A stretch of DNA of 64,000 nucleotides from Chryseobacterium caseinilyticum. Lineage in GTDB: Bacteria; Bacteroidota; Bacteroidia; Flavobacteriales; Weeksellaceae. Positions 40,720 to 49,634 of the stretch are shown here, piece by piece. The notes below the pieces were generated by a model that saw only the letters and a program-made list of their open reading frames with translations, made no database searches and was not told where the DNA came from. Position 1 is the first letter of the stretch, and every line of letters starts with the position of its first letter. The DNA lies in NCBI RefSeq assembly GCF_014837145.1, contig NZ_JACYFS010000003.1, positions 1 to 64,000 of the forward strand, written 5' to 3'. Both the position numbers and the translations under genes were made by a program.

Positions 40720-41430
40720 ATGCTTAAAGAACTGAAAACCGCCCTTGCAGAACTTGCCATTCCTGAGAAAGCAGCTTTTCTTCCTAAATTTTTTAAAACC
40801 GGGAAAGGTGAATATGGTGAAGGCGATCTGTTTCTGGGCGTAAAAGTTCCAGACCAGCGGGCGGTGGCGAAAGAGTTTTACACCAAGATTTCTTTAGATG
40901 AAATCGCTGAACTTCTTTCCTCGAAGTATCACGAACACCGATTGACAGCACTTTTCATGCTGATTTCAAAATTTGAAAAGACAAAGGACAATTCTGTAAA
41001 AGACGAAATCGTTCAGTTTTACCTGAATAATCTTGAAGGAATCAACAACTGGGATTTGGCAGACACCAGCTGCTACAAAATCTTAGGCCGCTATGCCTTT
41101 GAAAATCAAAAAGATGACCTTCTGATCAACCTTTCTGAGTCCGAAGATATGTGGCACAAAAGAATTGCAGTTGTAGGCACGATGCATTACGTAAAAAAAG
41201 GTAATTTTGAGCTGACAAAAAAACTGGTTTTGAGAAACCTCTTTCACAGTCACGACCTGATGCACAAGGCAAATGGATGGCTTTTGCGTGAAATGGGAAA
41301 TAAAAATGAAACTGAATTAATCGGGTTCCTAAATTCTCACTACAGAAAAATGCCCCGAACCAGCCTTCGTTACGCGATTGAGAAATTGGATGAAAACCTG
41401 AGGCAGGATTATTTAAAAGGAAAAATTTAG
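40720..41430 (+). CDS. DNA alkylation repair protein (AlkD-like)
   Basis: A 236-residue HEAT-like repeat protein of the AlkD/AlkC family, which excises bulky or charged alkylated bases such as 7-methylguanine. Family marks are KTGKGEYGEGDLFLGVKVPDQRAVAKEF (about 27-54), the NNWDLADTS motif (about 108-116) with the catalytic Asp, and WHKRIAVVGTMHYVKKG plus MLREMGN-type helix (LLREMGNK). Cytoplasmic. Within the hflX-led gene run; no adaptive-response genes lie beside it. Confidence 0.93.
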   Translation: MLKELKTALAELAIPEKAAFLPKFFKTGKGEYGEGDLFLGVKVPDQRAVAKEFYTKISLDEIAELLSSKYHEHRLTALFMLISKFEKTKDNSVKDEIVQFYLNNLEGINNWDLADTSCYKILGRYAFENQKDDLLINLSESEDMWHKRIAVVGTMHYVKKGNFELTKKLVLRNLFHSHDLMHKANGWLLREMGNKNETELIGFLNSHYRKMPRTSLRYAIEKLDENLRQDYLKGKI

Positions 41431-41450
41431 ACATCAACACGGATTTTTAT

Positions 41451-42113
41451 ATGAAATTAAAATACTTTTTGTTCCTGATGCCATTGCTGCTTCTTACAAG
41501 TTGCTTTGATATCTTAGACAAAGTCAACATCAGGGCCGACGGAAGCGGCGATTATACTTTGATTTTAAATGCCAGCAAAAGCAAAACAAGAATTGCTTCC
41601 CTGTCTAAAATGGAAACCGTGAACGGCAAAAAAGTTCCCAAAAGATCTGAAATTGAATCTAAAATCAATCAGGCGGCCCAGATTTTTAAAACCACTCCCG
41701 GAATTTCTAATGTGAAAACATCGATGGATTTTGACAATTACATCATTAAACTCAGCTGCAGTTTCAAGAAAATTGAAAACATCAACACCGGTCTGGAAAA
41801 TTTAAAGGCAAAAAACATCATCGGAAAAATGATTCCTACGAATATGTACAGCCAGAATATTCAGAACAAAACACTTACGAGAAATAAAATCAATACTTTC
41901 AAAGAAGATTACAACAAGCTCAGCGCGGCAGACAAAGAAGTTTTCGCTACGGCAAAATACGTTTCTGTAATGCAGTTTGAAAACACCATTAAATCCCAAA
42001 GCAACAGTCTTTACCAGCTTTCGCCCAACAAAAAAGCACTGAAGCTTGATGGTAATATTTTAGATTTTATCCTTCAGAAAAAACAGCTCCACAACAACAT
42101 TCAATTTCAATAA
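41451..42113 (+). CDS. Lipoprotein of unknown function
   Basis: A 220-residue lipoprotein with lipobox LTSC (Cys18) after a hydrophobic signal. The mature part starts FDILDKVNIRADGSGDYTLILN, an LppM-like or DUF-type beta start seen in some membrane-anchored proteins, followed by a helical middle. Just upstream of two DUF4836-like genes and likely in their operon (12-base gap). Function unknown. Confidence 0.75.
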   Translation: MKLKYFLFLMPLLLLTSCFDILDKVNIRADGSGDYTLILNASKSKTRIASLSKMETVNGKKVPKRSEIESKINQAAQIFKTTPGISNVKTSMDFDNYIIKLSCSFKKIENINTGLENLKAKNIIGKMIPTNMYSQNIQNKTLTRNKINTFKEDYNKLSAADKEVFATAKYVSVMQFENTIKSQSNSLYQLSPNKKALKLDGNILDFILQKKQLHNNIQFQ

Positions 42114-42125
42114 ACCAAAAACTTC

Positions 42126-44234
42126 ATGAAAACATATTTAATAAAAACACAGAAGATCTTTTTCATGCTCTTCGCGTTTGCATATCTCGGTGCACAGCAG
42201 AGCCCGAAGTTGCCAAAAGACGCACTTTTCTACATGGAAATCAACGGGAAGCAGCTTAATAAAAAAATAAACTGGGAGAAAGTAAATCCGTTTTTCAAGG
42301 AACTTTCAAAGGATAATGACAAGAAAACCACTTCGTGGAATGACTTTTCAAAAACCGGAATAAAATACGACGCAACACAGTATCACTACGCTTCGGCAAA
42401 TGATTCCATTTACGCTTATACAACTTACTTTACTTTAGACAACACTTCAAAATTTACCGAATTCATTAATTCTGTGAAGAAAAAAGGTCAGGAAGTCACC
42501 AAAAAAAGCAATTACGAATTTGTAGACATCGACGACAATATTTTTGTGGCGTGGAACGACAAAAAAGCCGTTCTCAAAATGATGAACTACAGCAAACCAT
42601 ACGATTATGATGTGTATGCAGACAGTACAGTGGCAGTGGTAGACAGCACGGCAGCAGCCGTAGACAGTGTTGCAGTGGATGCAGATTACGAAATAGAAGC
42701 AGAAAAACCGTTTGATTATAAAGAGGAAATTCAGAACCTAAAAGATGAAATTTCCTACATCAAACAAAACATCAAAGACAACAATGCTGAAATTGTGAAA
42801 CTTCAGAAAGACATAAAATATCTCGAAAAGCACAAAAAATATCCTGAAGAAAAAACGACGGAAGCCATCAGAGACACCACCTATAAAGAAGGCAGCTACG
42901 AAGAGGAAATTCCGCCACCGCCGCCTGTAGGACCACGGAAATCTGGTGAAGAGGAAGACCAGACAGAAGAAATGGATGACTACGATTATGAAGCAGAAGC
43001 CGTTGCCGACTCACTCTTTATGAAGGAAATGGATTCGATTAATATCGAGACTTTCAAAATGGTGAAGAAGTTTGCAGAAGCAGATTTCGACAAATATTTC
43101 AGTTCAAATCTTGAGCTTGAAGTAGCGAAAGATATTTTGAGTTTCAGAGACAGCAATTCTGACATATTTATTCATACAGATTATGGTAAAATTTTCGGAT
43201 TAAAATCTTACAGAAGCTTTTACAGAGAGTTTGATATTGAAAATCTTGTAGGAAAAATGTACAATTCCAATTCGTCATACAATCTTTATTTTGACGACGA
43301 TAAGGTGAGGCTCATCAACAACTACCAACACAAAGACAGCAATATCAACAACAGTTTTGCCGCCGTCTACAAAGGTAAAAAGAACAAAAAACTCACTGCT
43401 CTTATCAATGATAAAAGCATTGGATATTATGCGATGAACCTCAACGGCTACAAATATTTTGACCTCATCTACACTTTATTTGAAAACACCGGTGACGGAA
43501 AATATCAGAAAGAAATTCAGCTGATGATGGAAACGGTGAAAATCGTTTTGGACGAAGAAGCCATCTCTAAAATCGCTCCCGGAAACGGAATTTTTGTTTT
43601 GAACGAACTGAAATCAAAAAAAGTAGAATATACAGATTTTGAGTACGACGACGATTACAACGAAAAGGAAGTCACGAAAACCAAAGATGTAATGTTTCCG
43701 GATTTCACGTTTGCATTTGCAACGGAAAATGAAAAGTACTGGAGCAGAATTTTCGACATGCTTGTTTCAAACAAAGACACAAAAGAAAAATTCATTAAAG
43801 ATGGTGATTTCTATAAATTCAAAGAAGGAACAAATCAGGGACCGGTTGATCAGCTGTATTTTACTGTAAAAGACGGTATTGTTTATCTGACGACGGCAAA
43901 AGAAAACATCAACCCGAAATCCCAGACAGACATTTCAAAAAAATGGATGAAAGATTCTGAAAAATATGCAGTTTCAGGAAGATTTGACCTTCAGAAATTA
44001 CTCATCGGTCTCAATCAGGAATTCAAGGATTCATCTGAAATAAAATTGCTGAATTTAATGAAGAAAAATGCCGGAGAATTCAATTACAAAAGTGAAGTGA
44101 AAGGCAACAGCATACAGACTGAGATTGATTATAAAATTAAAACGTCTGCTGAAAACAGCCTGATGTATTTCTTTAATCTGGTAGATGAAATCTATAAAAT
44201 ATCTGAGTCTGAGAAAAAAAATCAGCCTTTGTAA
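42126..44234 (+). CDS. Large DUF4836-like secreted protein
   Basis: A 702-residue protein with a Sec signal peptide ending LGAQ (about residue 24). It opens LPKDALFYMEINGKQL, the DUF4836-type start. A coiled-coil (about 198-245, EEIQNLKDEISYIKQNIKDN), a proline run EIPPPPPVGP (about 262-271) and a very acidic stretch (DYDYEAEAVADS) form a flexible insert; the DUF4836-like part resumes from 310. No T9SS domain. The downstream gene starts on the base after its stop codon, with a related opening motif. Function unknown; localisation periplasmic or outer-membrane side. Confidence 0.8.
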   Translation: MKTYLIKTQKIFFMLFAFAYLGAQQSPKLPKDALFYMEINGKQLNKKINWEKVNPFFKELSKDNDKKTTSWNDFSKTGIKYDATQYHYASANDSIYAYTTYFTLDNTSKFTEFINSVKKKGQEVTKKSNYEFVDIDDNIFVAWNDKKAVLKMMNYSKPYDYDVYADSTVAVVDSTAAAVDSVAVDADYEIEAEKPFDYKEEIQNLKDEISYIKQNIKDNNAEIVKLQKDIKYLEKHKKYPEEKTTEAIRDTTYKEGSYEEEIPPPPPVGPRKSGEEEDQTEEMDDYDYEAEAVADSLFMKEMDSINIETFKMVKKFAEADFDKYFSSNLELEVAKDILSFRDSNSDIFIHTDYGKIFGLKSYRSFYREFDIENLVGKMYNSNSSYNLYFDDDKVRLINNYQHKDSNINNSFAAVYKGKKNKKLTALINDKSIGYYAMNLNGYKYFDLIYTLFENTGDGKYQKEIQLMMETVKIVLDEEAISKIAPGNGIFVLNELKSKKVEYTDFEYDDDYNEKEVTKTKDVMFPDFTFAFATENEKYWSRIFDMLVSNKDTKEKFIKDGDFYKFKEGTNQGPVDQLYFTVKDGIVYLTTAKENINPKSQTDISKKWMKDSEKYAVSGRFDLQKLLIGLNQEFKDSSEIKLLNLMKKNAGEFNYKSEVKGNSIQTEIDYKIKTSAENSLMYFFNLVDEIYKISESEKKNQPL

Positions 44235-45455
44235 ATGAAAAGACGGCTTCTTTTTCTGGTGTGTGTTATCGTACTTTTGGCGGTGTATTTCATTCTTTAT
44301 CATAAAAACAAAGAACTGAAATACATCCCAGACGGTGCAGATGCTGTGGTTTTGATTGATGTAAAAAATTTCACAAGAAAATATCTTTCTGAAACAGTTC
44401 TGCATCCCTCAGTCTGGTTGAAAGAAGGCGATAAAAAAGCCGGGATTTCATGGAAAGATGCCGGAATTAAAATTCCGGATTTTGTGCAGCTTTTCCATCT
44501 TAAAAATGAAGGTTTTTCAAACTGGTACATGGTTTTAGAAATTAAAAACAGGAAAGAATTTGAATCTTTTTTAAAAGACCAAAATTTTCAGACCAAAGGC
44601 AACAGTCTCTACACAAACGGAAATATTTTCCTGAAGATCAACGGAGAAATCTGCATCGCCGGAACTTCTCAGAGATCATTTGAAACCATTGAAAGCTCTT
44701 TAAAATCAAACAAAATTCTATGGAATGCCGATGATTTTATGACTGATGGAATTGGAAGTTTAGGAATTATTAATGGAAAAAACAGAGAAAACTATTCGAT
44801 TCATTTAAATGATGAAAATATCGAAATTTCCAACTTTACTGATTTTAAAAAGGCTGAAACTGCTTTTTCTCAAAACATAAATCAAACCGATTTTCTTACT
44901 GCTCAGCTTGAACAAAAAAACATTCAGACCTTTTCGAATCTCTTTAAAACTGAAATTTTTTCTCATCCGGAAATCAATTCGGTTGAAATGAATGCTGATT
45001 TAAAACAAATTACAGACACCATCATCAGCTATGATTACGATGATAATTTCAATGAAGTTGAAAAAGTCAGCTATCAGAAGATCGTTCAGCCACAGTATCT
45101 GATTCAGATTAAAACCAAAAATTCCGATGAAGTCTGGAATTATTTTGAACAGAAAAAATTCATCAGTCCGCAAAATCAGTTTACAGCGATTCCTTTTCTG
45201 CCCAACAAAATTTCGAGAGATGAGAACGGAATTTTAATTAACACTGTAAACCATCCAAAAATCAAAAAAAGTTCTGAGGCGAATTTTATTTTAATTAAAA
45301 ACAACCCCTTACTGCTTTCATCATTTAAAAGCTTATCTCCCAAAATCACAAAAAAGGTACGTGAGCTGGAATCTGTACTGTACTGGAATGATAAAAAGCA
45401 AACTTTGGTACGTTTTCAGTTTAAGTCTGGCAATCTCCCATTAATCCTGAGATAA
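44235..45455 (+). CDS. Membrane-anchored DUF4836-like protein
   Basis: A 406-residue protein with one N-terminal helix (about 4-21, LLFLVCVIVLLAVYFIL) that probably stays as an anchor, since no clear cleavage site or lipobox follows. The mature part opens IPDGADAVVLIDVKNF, resembling the starts of the proteins at 42126 and 6430 (a Pro-x-Gly/Asp-Ala pattern before an aliphatic strand). Begins on the base after the preceding gene's stop, so they are translationally coupled and perhaps work as a pair. Function unknown. Confidence 0.78.
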   Translation: MKRRLLFLVCVIVLLAVYFILYHKNKELKYIPDGADAVVLIDVKNFTRKYLSETVLHPSVWLKEGDKKAGISWKDAGIKIPDFVQLFHLKNEGFSNWYMVLEIKNRKEFESFLKDQNFQTKGNSLYTNGNIFLKINGEICIAGTSQRSFETIESSLKSNKILWNADDFMTDGIGSLGIINGKNRENYSIHLNDENIEISNFTDFKKAETAFSQNINQTDFLTAQLEQKNIQTFSNLFKTEIFSHPEINSVEMNADLKQITDTIISYDYDDNFNEVEKVSYQKIVQPQYLIQIKTKNSDEVWNYFEQKKFISPQNQFTAIPFLPNKISRDENGILINTVNHPKIKKSSEANFILIKNNPLLLSSFKSLSPKITKKVRELESVLYWNDKKQTLVRFQFKSGNLPLILR

Positions 45456-45472
45456 AACTTAAATTATATCCG

Positions 45473-45811
45473 ATGAATGCCGATGATCTCGCTCTAATCA
45501 GAACTTTTACGCATTATTTTTTACATCTTATTTTTCCTGCTGCCATCGCGTATCTTTTCTTCCAACCTCACTGGAAAAAGGCTTATGTTATCATGCTGGC
45601 CACCATGCTTGTAGATCTCGATCATCTACTGGCCAACCCAATTTTTGATCCCAACAGAATGAGTGTCGGTTTTCACATTCTTCACTCCTACCCTGCGATT
45701 GCGGTGTATTTTTTGATGCTTTTTTTTAAAGGAAATATCAGAATTGTTGCTGTTGGTCTGCTCTTTCACATGCTCACCGATTTTCAGGACTTTATGTTTT
45801 GGCAACATTAA
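45473..45811 (+). CDS. DUF6122-like small membrane protein
   Basis: A 112-residue, very hydrophobic protein with about four membrane segments. The histidine/aspartate motifs HYFLHLIFPA (about 13-22), DLDHLLANP (about 44-52), FHILHS (about 63-68) and HMLTDFQDFMFW (about 98-109) match the DUF6122 family, distant relatives of the YdjM/LexA-regulated membrane hydrolases with metal-binding residues. A metal-dependent membrane hydrolase is possible but unproven. End of the hflX-led run, 17 bases after the previous gene. Confidence 0.85.
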   Translation: MNADDLALIRTFTHYFLHLIFPAAIAYLFFQPHWKKAYVIMLATMLVDLDHLLANPIFDPNRMSVGFHILHSYPAIAVYFLMLFFKGNIRIVAVGLLFHMLTDFQDFMFWQH

Positions 45812-45876
45812 AATTTGATTAATGTTTTCTTTTAATATTGCCCTTTCAATAGATTTTTTGTATTTTAGAGACTGTT

Positions 45877-46947
45877 ATGAAGCTAAAAGAATTTTTACAC
45901 TACACCTACATTTTCCCTGTGCTGGCGGTAATTTATTACTTTCTGGGATTTATGGGAACCGGAGTTATATCTGACGTTATTGCCGGAATTCTTTTAACCG
46001 GAAGCGTACTGTCTGCAGTTCATCATGCTGAAGTTGTAGCACACAAGGTCGGCGAACCTTACGGAACGATCATTCTTGCACTCTGTATCACAATTATTGA
46101 GGTCGCTCTGATTGTTTCTTTAATGGTAGCTGGTGGCGAACAGGCAATTACCCTCGCCCGTGACACCGTTTTTGCCGCGGTGATGATTATTCTGAACGGT
46201 ATTATCGGTATCTGTGTATTGGTGGGAGGTGTGAAATATTTTGAACAGTTTTTTGCCCGGACTTCAGCAACAACTTATCTTGTGAGTATTGTTTCAATTC
46301 TTGTGATCACACTGGTACTCCCGAATTTTACCTCAAGCGTTAACGGACCTTATTATAATAATGCGCAGCTGGTCTTTGTTTCTATTGCGTGTCTCGTTAT
46401 TTACGGAGTTTTCCTGATGGTTCAGACGGTAAGACACAGAAGTTATTTTGTCCCGGCGGACGGTAATGCAGAAGAGTATTATATTCCGAGTAAAGCTCAG
46501 GCAATTAACAGTTTTATCTTTTTGGTCATCTGTCTTGTGATCGTCGTTTTATTAGCTAAAGGACTTTCGGGAACGATTGAAGATATGGTACAGAGCATGG
46601 GCGCTCCGAAGTCATTGGTAGGTGTTATTATTGCAGCGGTCGTGTTGCTTCCTGAAGGACTTGCCGCAATTCGTGCAGCAAGAAACAATCAGATACAGTC
46701 GAGTTTAAATTTAGCCTTGGGATCGGCTTTGGCGAGTATCGGTTTAAGTATTCCTGCGATTTCTGCGGTAAGCATTATGTACGATATTCCGCTGGTTTTA
46801 GGTTTAGATAAGAAAGATATTATTTTACTTACTTTATCCGTGTTTATCGTGATGTTGTCGTTGAGCAGAGGGAAAACGAATGTGCTGTATGGAACTGTGT
46901 TGCTGGTTAATTTAGCGGCTTATATTTTTACGGTGATTGTGCCATAA
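45877..46947 (+). CDS. chaA: Ca2+(Na+)/H+ antiporter, ChaA type
   Basis: A 356-residue inner-membrane protein of about 11 helices with the two inverted cation-exchanger repeats: KVGEPYGTIILALCITIIEVALI (about 57-79) and VVLLPEGLAAIRAARNNQIQSSLNLALGSALASIGLSIPA (about 256-295). The two acidic residues (Glu in each repeat) that bind the cation are present. ChaA swaps Ca2+ or Na+ for protons at high pH. Convergent with the hemoglobin gene. Confidence 0.92.
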   Translation: MKLKEFLHYTYIFPVLAVIYYFLGFMGTGVISDVIAGILLTGSVLSAVHHAEVVAHKVGEPYGTIILALCITIIEVALIVSLMVAGGEQAITLARDTVFAAVMIILNGIIGICVLVGGVKYFEQFFARTSATTYLVSIVSILVITLVLPNFTSSVNGPYYNNAQLVFVSIACLVIYGVFLMVQTVRHRSYFVPADGNAEEYYIPSKAQAINSFIFLVICLVIVVLLAKGLSGTIEDMVQSMGAPKSLVGVIIAAVVLLPEGLAAIRAARNNQIQSSLNLALGSALASIGLSIPAISAVSIMYDIPLVLGLDKKDIILLTLSVFIVMLSLSRGKTNVLYGTVLLVNLAAYIFTVIVP

Positions 46948-46950
46948 TTT

Positions 46951-46977
46951 AGGTTAAGGTTAAGGTTAAGGTTAAGG
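46951..46977. repeat. Hexamer repeat AGGTTA x4
   Basis: Four exact AGGTTA units and AGG, between the convergent antiporter and hemoglobin genes; a further AAGGTTAA lies at about 46985. A related hexamer stretch is found at another convergent junction at 62481-62505. Confidence 0.85.
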
Positions 46978-46988
46978 CAAAATTAAGG

Positions 46989-47369
46989 TTAAAGTTTTCT
47001 GTCCATTTCCATTTTATAAGCCATAAGTTTAGCAATATTCTCCGATTTTGTAATCGCTATATCAGCATTTTCTCCGTCGAACTTTTCTTCGATGGTTTGC
47101 TTCCATAGTTTTAACCATTGCTCGAAATGATGTTTTTCCATAGCTTCCAGTCGGTTGATCGGAAAATGTACCGCCATCGGATTTCCTTTGTAACTCATCT
47201 GTCCGAATAAAATCGTTTCCCAAAAGGAATACATTTTAGGCAAATGCTTTTTAAAATCAACATTCACAATATCATTAAAGAAAAAACCAATCGTTTCATC
47301 CTTCACAACTTTATCATAAAACGAATTGACGAGCAGTTCGATGTCTTCTCTTGATTCTAATTTTTTCAT
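46989..47369 (-). CDS. Group III truncated hemoglobin
   Basis: A 126-residue 2-on-2 globin. Key residues are Phe at B9-B10 positions (FYDKVV), the FFFNDIV block, the W-containing G-helix start SFWETILFG and the proximal His in MEKHHFEQWLKLW (about 80-90). Group III hemoglobins lack the early glycine motifs and may handle oxygen or nitric oxide. Cytoplasmic. Driven by a -7 box TAAATTTG at 47406-47413. Confidence 0.9.
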   Translation of the reverse strand: MKKLESREDIELLVNSFYDKVVKDETIGFFFNDIVNVDFKKHLPKMYSFWETILFGQMSYKGNPMAVHFPINRLEAMEKHHFEQWLKLWKQTIEEKFDGENADIAITKSENIAKLMAYKMEMDRKL

Positions 47370-47405
47370 TTGATTTAAATTAAATTTAAACTAAAAATCG
47401 TCTGT

Positions 47406-47413
47406 CAAATTTA
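47406..47413 (-). promoter_or_regulatory. -7 box of the truncated hemoglobin gene
   Basis: Minus strand TAAATTTG, 37 bases before the ATG; -33 not obvious. Confidence 0.5.
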
Positions 47414-47558
47414 GTTTAATTGTTAATCGTAAAGTAGATTTTATGATTGATAAGTTTCATATCGTGATTTTTAAATTTTAAAAACGAGACCTGCAAACGC
47501 TTAAAAACCTTATGCTTCTACATTTTTAATTCATGACAGTTTCATAAAAACAATGTTT

Positions 47559-47566
47559 TATCTTTG
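47559..47566 (+). promoter_or_regulatory. -7 box of the YkgJ-type gene
   Basis: TATCTTTG followed by CAG; transcription would start near 47573. It overlaps a TTG at 47564 that opens the longest frame, so the true start is further down. Confidence 0.6.
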
Positions 47567-47599
47567 CAGTCTGCTTTTCAGCATTTTAAAATTAAAAAA

Positions 47600-48088
47600 T
47601 TGAATTTAGACTTTTATAAAACCCAGGCTTTACAGAAACAGAAAGAACATAAAAAGTTTCTGGATGGTTTAAAAAAGAAACCGCCCAAAAACTTAGATTA
47701 TACCGTTCAGGAAACACATGAAAAGGTTTTTGAAAAAGTAGACTGCCTTCAATGCGCCAATTGCTGTAAAACTACTGGTCCTCTTTACACCGAAAAGGAT
47801 ATTGAAAGAATTTCAAAACACCTCCGCATGAAACAAGCTGATTTTGAAGCTAAATTTCTGAGAGTAGATGAAGAGAACGACAAAGTTTTACAGAATCTTC
47901 CATGCTATTTTCTGAATGACGATAACACTTGTTCGATTTATGATGTCCGTCCAAAAGCATGCAGAGAATATCCGCATACAGACAGGAAAAAGATTTATCA
48001 GATCAATGATTTGATGATTAAAAACACTGTGATTTGCCCGGCAGCGTTTGAGTTTGTAGAAAAGATGATGACGAATTTGGGTAAGTAA
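47600..48088 (+). CDS. YkgJ family cysteine-cluster protein
   Basis: A 162-residue cytoplasmic protein with the metal-binding pattern CLQCANCCKTTG, then CYFLNDDNTCSIYDVRPKACREYPH, giving the eight or so cysteines of the family (old name UPF0153), thought to bind zinc or an Fe-S cluster. The TTG at 47600 (MNLDFYKTQALQKQKEH) is chosen because the longer frame starts inside the -7 box and no ATG lies before the conserved part. Role unknown. A decayed copy of its 3' end lies about 0.8 kb downstream. Confidence 0.85.
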   Translation: MNLDFYKTQALQKQKEHKKFLDGLKKKPPKNLDYTVQETHEKVFEKVDCLQCANCCKTTGPLYTEKDIERISKHLRMKQADFEAKFLRVDEENDKVLQNLPCYFLNDDNTCSIYDVRPKACREYPHTDRKKIYQINDLMIKNTVICPAAFEFVEKMMTNLGK

Positions 48089-48128
48089 ATACTAAAGCGA
48101 TTTTTCGAGAGTTATTACAAAAAAACCT

Positions 48129-48794
48129 ATGAGAAAATTGCTTATTTTTCTGTTTATTGTCACCTTTCTATTTAGCTGTAAAACAAAAATAGCTGCACCT
48201 CTTTCTGTTTCTGTTTCTGTTTCTAATGTAAAAATTCAGACAAAGGAAATTAATCGCAATTCATTTGTTTTGGAAACTGAAAAAGATTTTGACACGATTG
48301 ATAAAAATTATATCATTTACATCAAAATGAATCATGGAAGTAGAAAATCAAATTTGGACTGTGACAGTAGTGAAATTGAAGAAAAATATATTTTATTCAA
48401 AAAGGAAGATAGTTCTTATATTCAAAAAGTTGTTGATGTGGCGGTTTATTATCCGACACCTCTCAAATCAAATCACATAATCAACTCATATATTAATTTA
48501 TTTTCAGAACTAAAAAATGAAAGAATTAAAAATTTCAGAACCATGCAAAAAAGTCAGATACTTGGTTTACATAGCATTCACAAAAATTACATATTTGTAG
48601 TTGAGCAAAACCACCCTGTTACTATTTCGTTTCCTGAATATGATTTTAAAAAAGATTATGCTGATGAAAAAAATGCAAGCTACGAATACAATAAAAATTT
48701 AAAACTTTTCAAAATTGACAGTTTACTGAACTCAGAAATTGATGAACTCAACAGACAAAATGCTTTCAGATTCAGGAAATGCCGCAAGAATTAA
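48129..48794 (+). CDS. Lipoprotein of unknown function
   Basis: A 221-residue lipoprotein with signal sequence ending FLFSC (Cys17) and a short SVSVSVS stretch encoded by a TCTGTT repeat at about 48205-48222. The mature part has no motif I recognise. More AT-rich than its neighbours. It is bracketed by the intact YkgJ-type gene and a decayed copy of that gene's end, which suggests it was caught in a duplication or brought in with one. Confidence 0.7.
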   Translation: MRKLLIFLFIVTFLFSCKTKIAAPLSVSVSVSNVKIQTKEINRNSFVLETEKDFDTIDKNYIIYIKMNHGSRKSNLDCDSSEIEEKYILFKKEDSSYIQKVVDVAVYYPTPLKSNHIINSYINLFSELKNERIKNFRTMQKSQILGLHSIHKNYIFVVEQNHPVTISFPEYDFKKDYADEKNASYEYNKNLKLFKIDSLLNSEIDELNRQNAFRFRKCRKN

Positions 48795-48849
48795 TATCAA
48801 TCTTTAAACGCCTGCAATCTGACTTTCAACAAATAAAAGTTGAGTGATG

Positions 48850-48968
48850 AATTTCTACTTAGACAGACATTAGAAAAGCTATCATATCATTGATCTGATG
48901 ATTAAAAACACGGTGTTTGTCCAGCTGCATTTGAGTTTGTGGAAAGTATGATGAAAAATCTTAATAAA
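48850..48968 (+). pseudogene. Relic of a YkgJ-type gene 3' end
   Basis: About 115 bases resemble the last codons of the intact gene at 47600-48088. The best part, ATGATTAAAAACACGGTG, TTTGAGTTTGTGGAAA and ATGATGA, matches ATGATTAAAAACACTGTG, TTTGAGTTTGTAGAAA and ATGATGA of the intact copy (48013 on). One base is missing after ACGGTG, so the reading frame is broken, and no start of the gene remains. Confidence 0.75.
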
Positions 48969-49132
48969 AAATTTAATCTTAAAAGGTTTTAAAATCTTTT
49001 AAATTGAGTTAAAATAAAAACGAAAATATAATTTTATTTCTGTCCCTGCGTTTCAGAATTAAATCAATGCAAATTGGTTTGCACATAGAAGTAGTTTTTA
49101 TATATGTAAATGGAGTCCTGAGATGTAATGTT
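48969..49132. other. Intergenic stretch
   Basis: AT-rich, no gene seen; ends at the terminator at 49114. Confidence 0.4.
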
Positions 49133-49146
49133 TCAGGATTTTTTAT
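49114..49146 (+). terminator. Terminator at the DUF1801 gene end
   Basis: Stem AGTCCTGA / TCAGGATT with an 11-base loop and a T run on the plus strand; overlaps the stop region of the minus-strand gene. Confidence 0.65.
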
Positions 49147-49501
49147 CTTCAATTTCTGTAATTTTATATTTCACCATTCTTTCAACCAGATCCAAAGGTA
49201 GATCTTCATTTAAAGGAAACTGTACTGCACCTTTGGAGAATTTAAATTTTCTTTCGATAAAATCCTTTTCAAAATTTTTCATTCCTTCTGAAGCAGGGTA
49301 AAAACCAATGTGATTTTTGTACGCAGCAAAGTAAACCAAAGGCTTTTTCTTATACCTGAACGCCGGCATCTGATATCCGATGTATTCCTCCAGTTCTGGA
49401 GTCTGGGCGTGAACGGTTTTTCTTAATGTTTCAAGCTTAACCTGAACATCTTTGGGGAAAAGAAGAAAATATTCTTCAAAATTTGTAAATGTGTTTTTCA
49501 T
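49133..49501 (-). CDS. DUF1801 protein (YdhG/frataxin-like fold)
   Basis: A 122-residue soluble protein of the DUF1801 family: FTNFEEYFLLFPKDVQVKLETLRKTV at the start, IGYQMPAFRYKKKPLVYFAAYKNHIGFYP (about 41-69) in the centre, and KGAVQFPLNEDLPLDLVERMVKYK at the end. Members share a frataxin-like fold; YdhG of Bacillus is named an iron chaperone, a role not shown here. Single gene. Confidence 0.9.
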   Translation of the reverse strand: MKNTFTNFEEYFLLFPKDVQVKLETLRKTVHAQTPELEEYIGYQMPAFRYKKKPLVYFAAYKNHIGFYPASEGMKNFEKDFIERKFKFSKGAVQFPLNEDLPLDLVERMVKYKITEIEDKKS

Positions 49502-49634
49502 TGCAAAGTTTTTATTAAAAATAAAAATATGAAATTCTAAATCATTAAAAAATTAAAAAAATTATTAATTTGATTAATGATCACAGAGTTGTACGCTATT
49601 TGTATAGTATTGATTATCACCAAAATATTATATT

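Noticed and set aside
47564..47599. Longer N-terminus of the YkgJ-type protein
   Set aside because: It would start inside the -7 box TATCTTTG.
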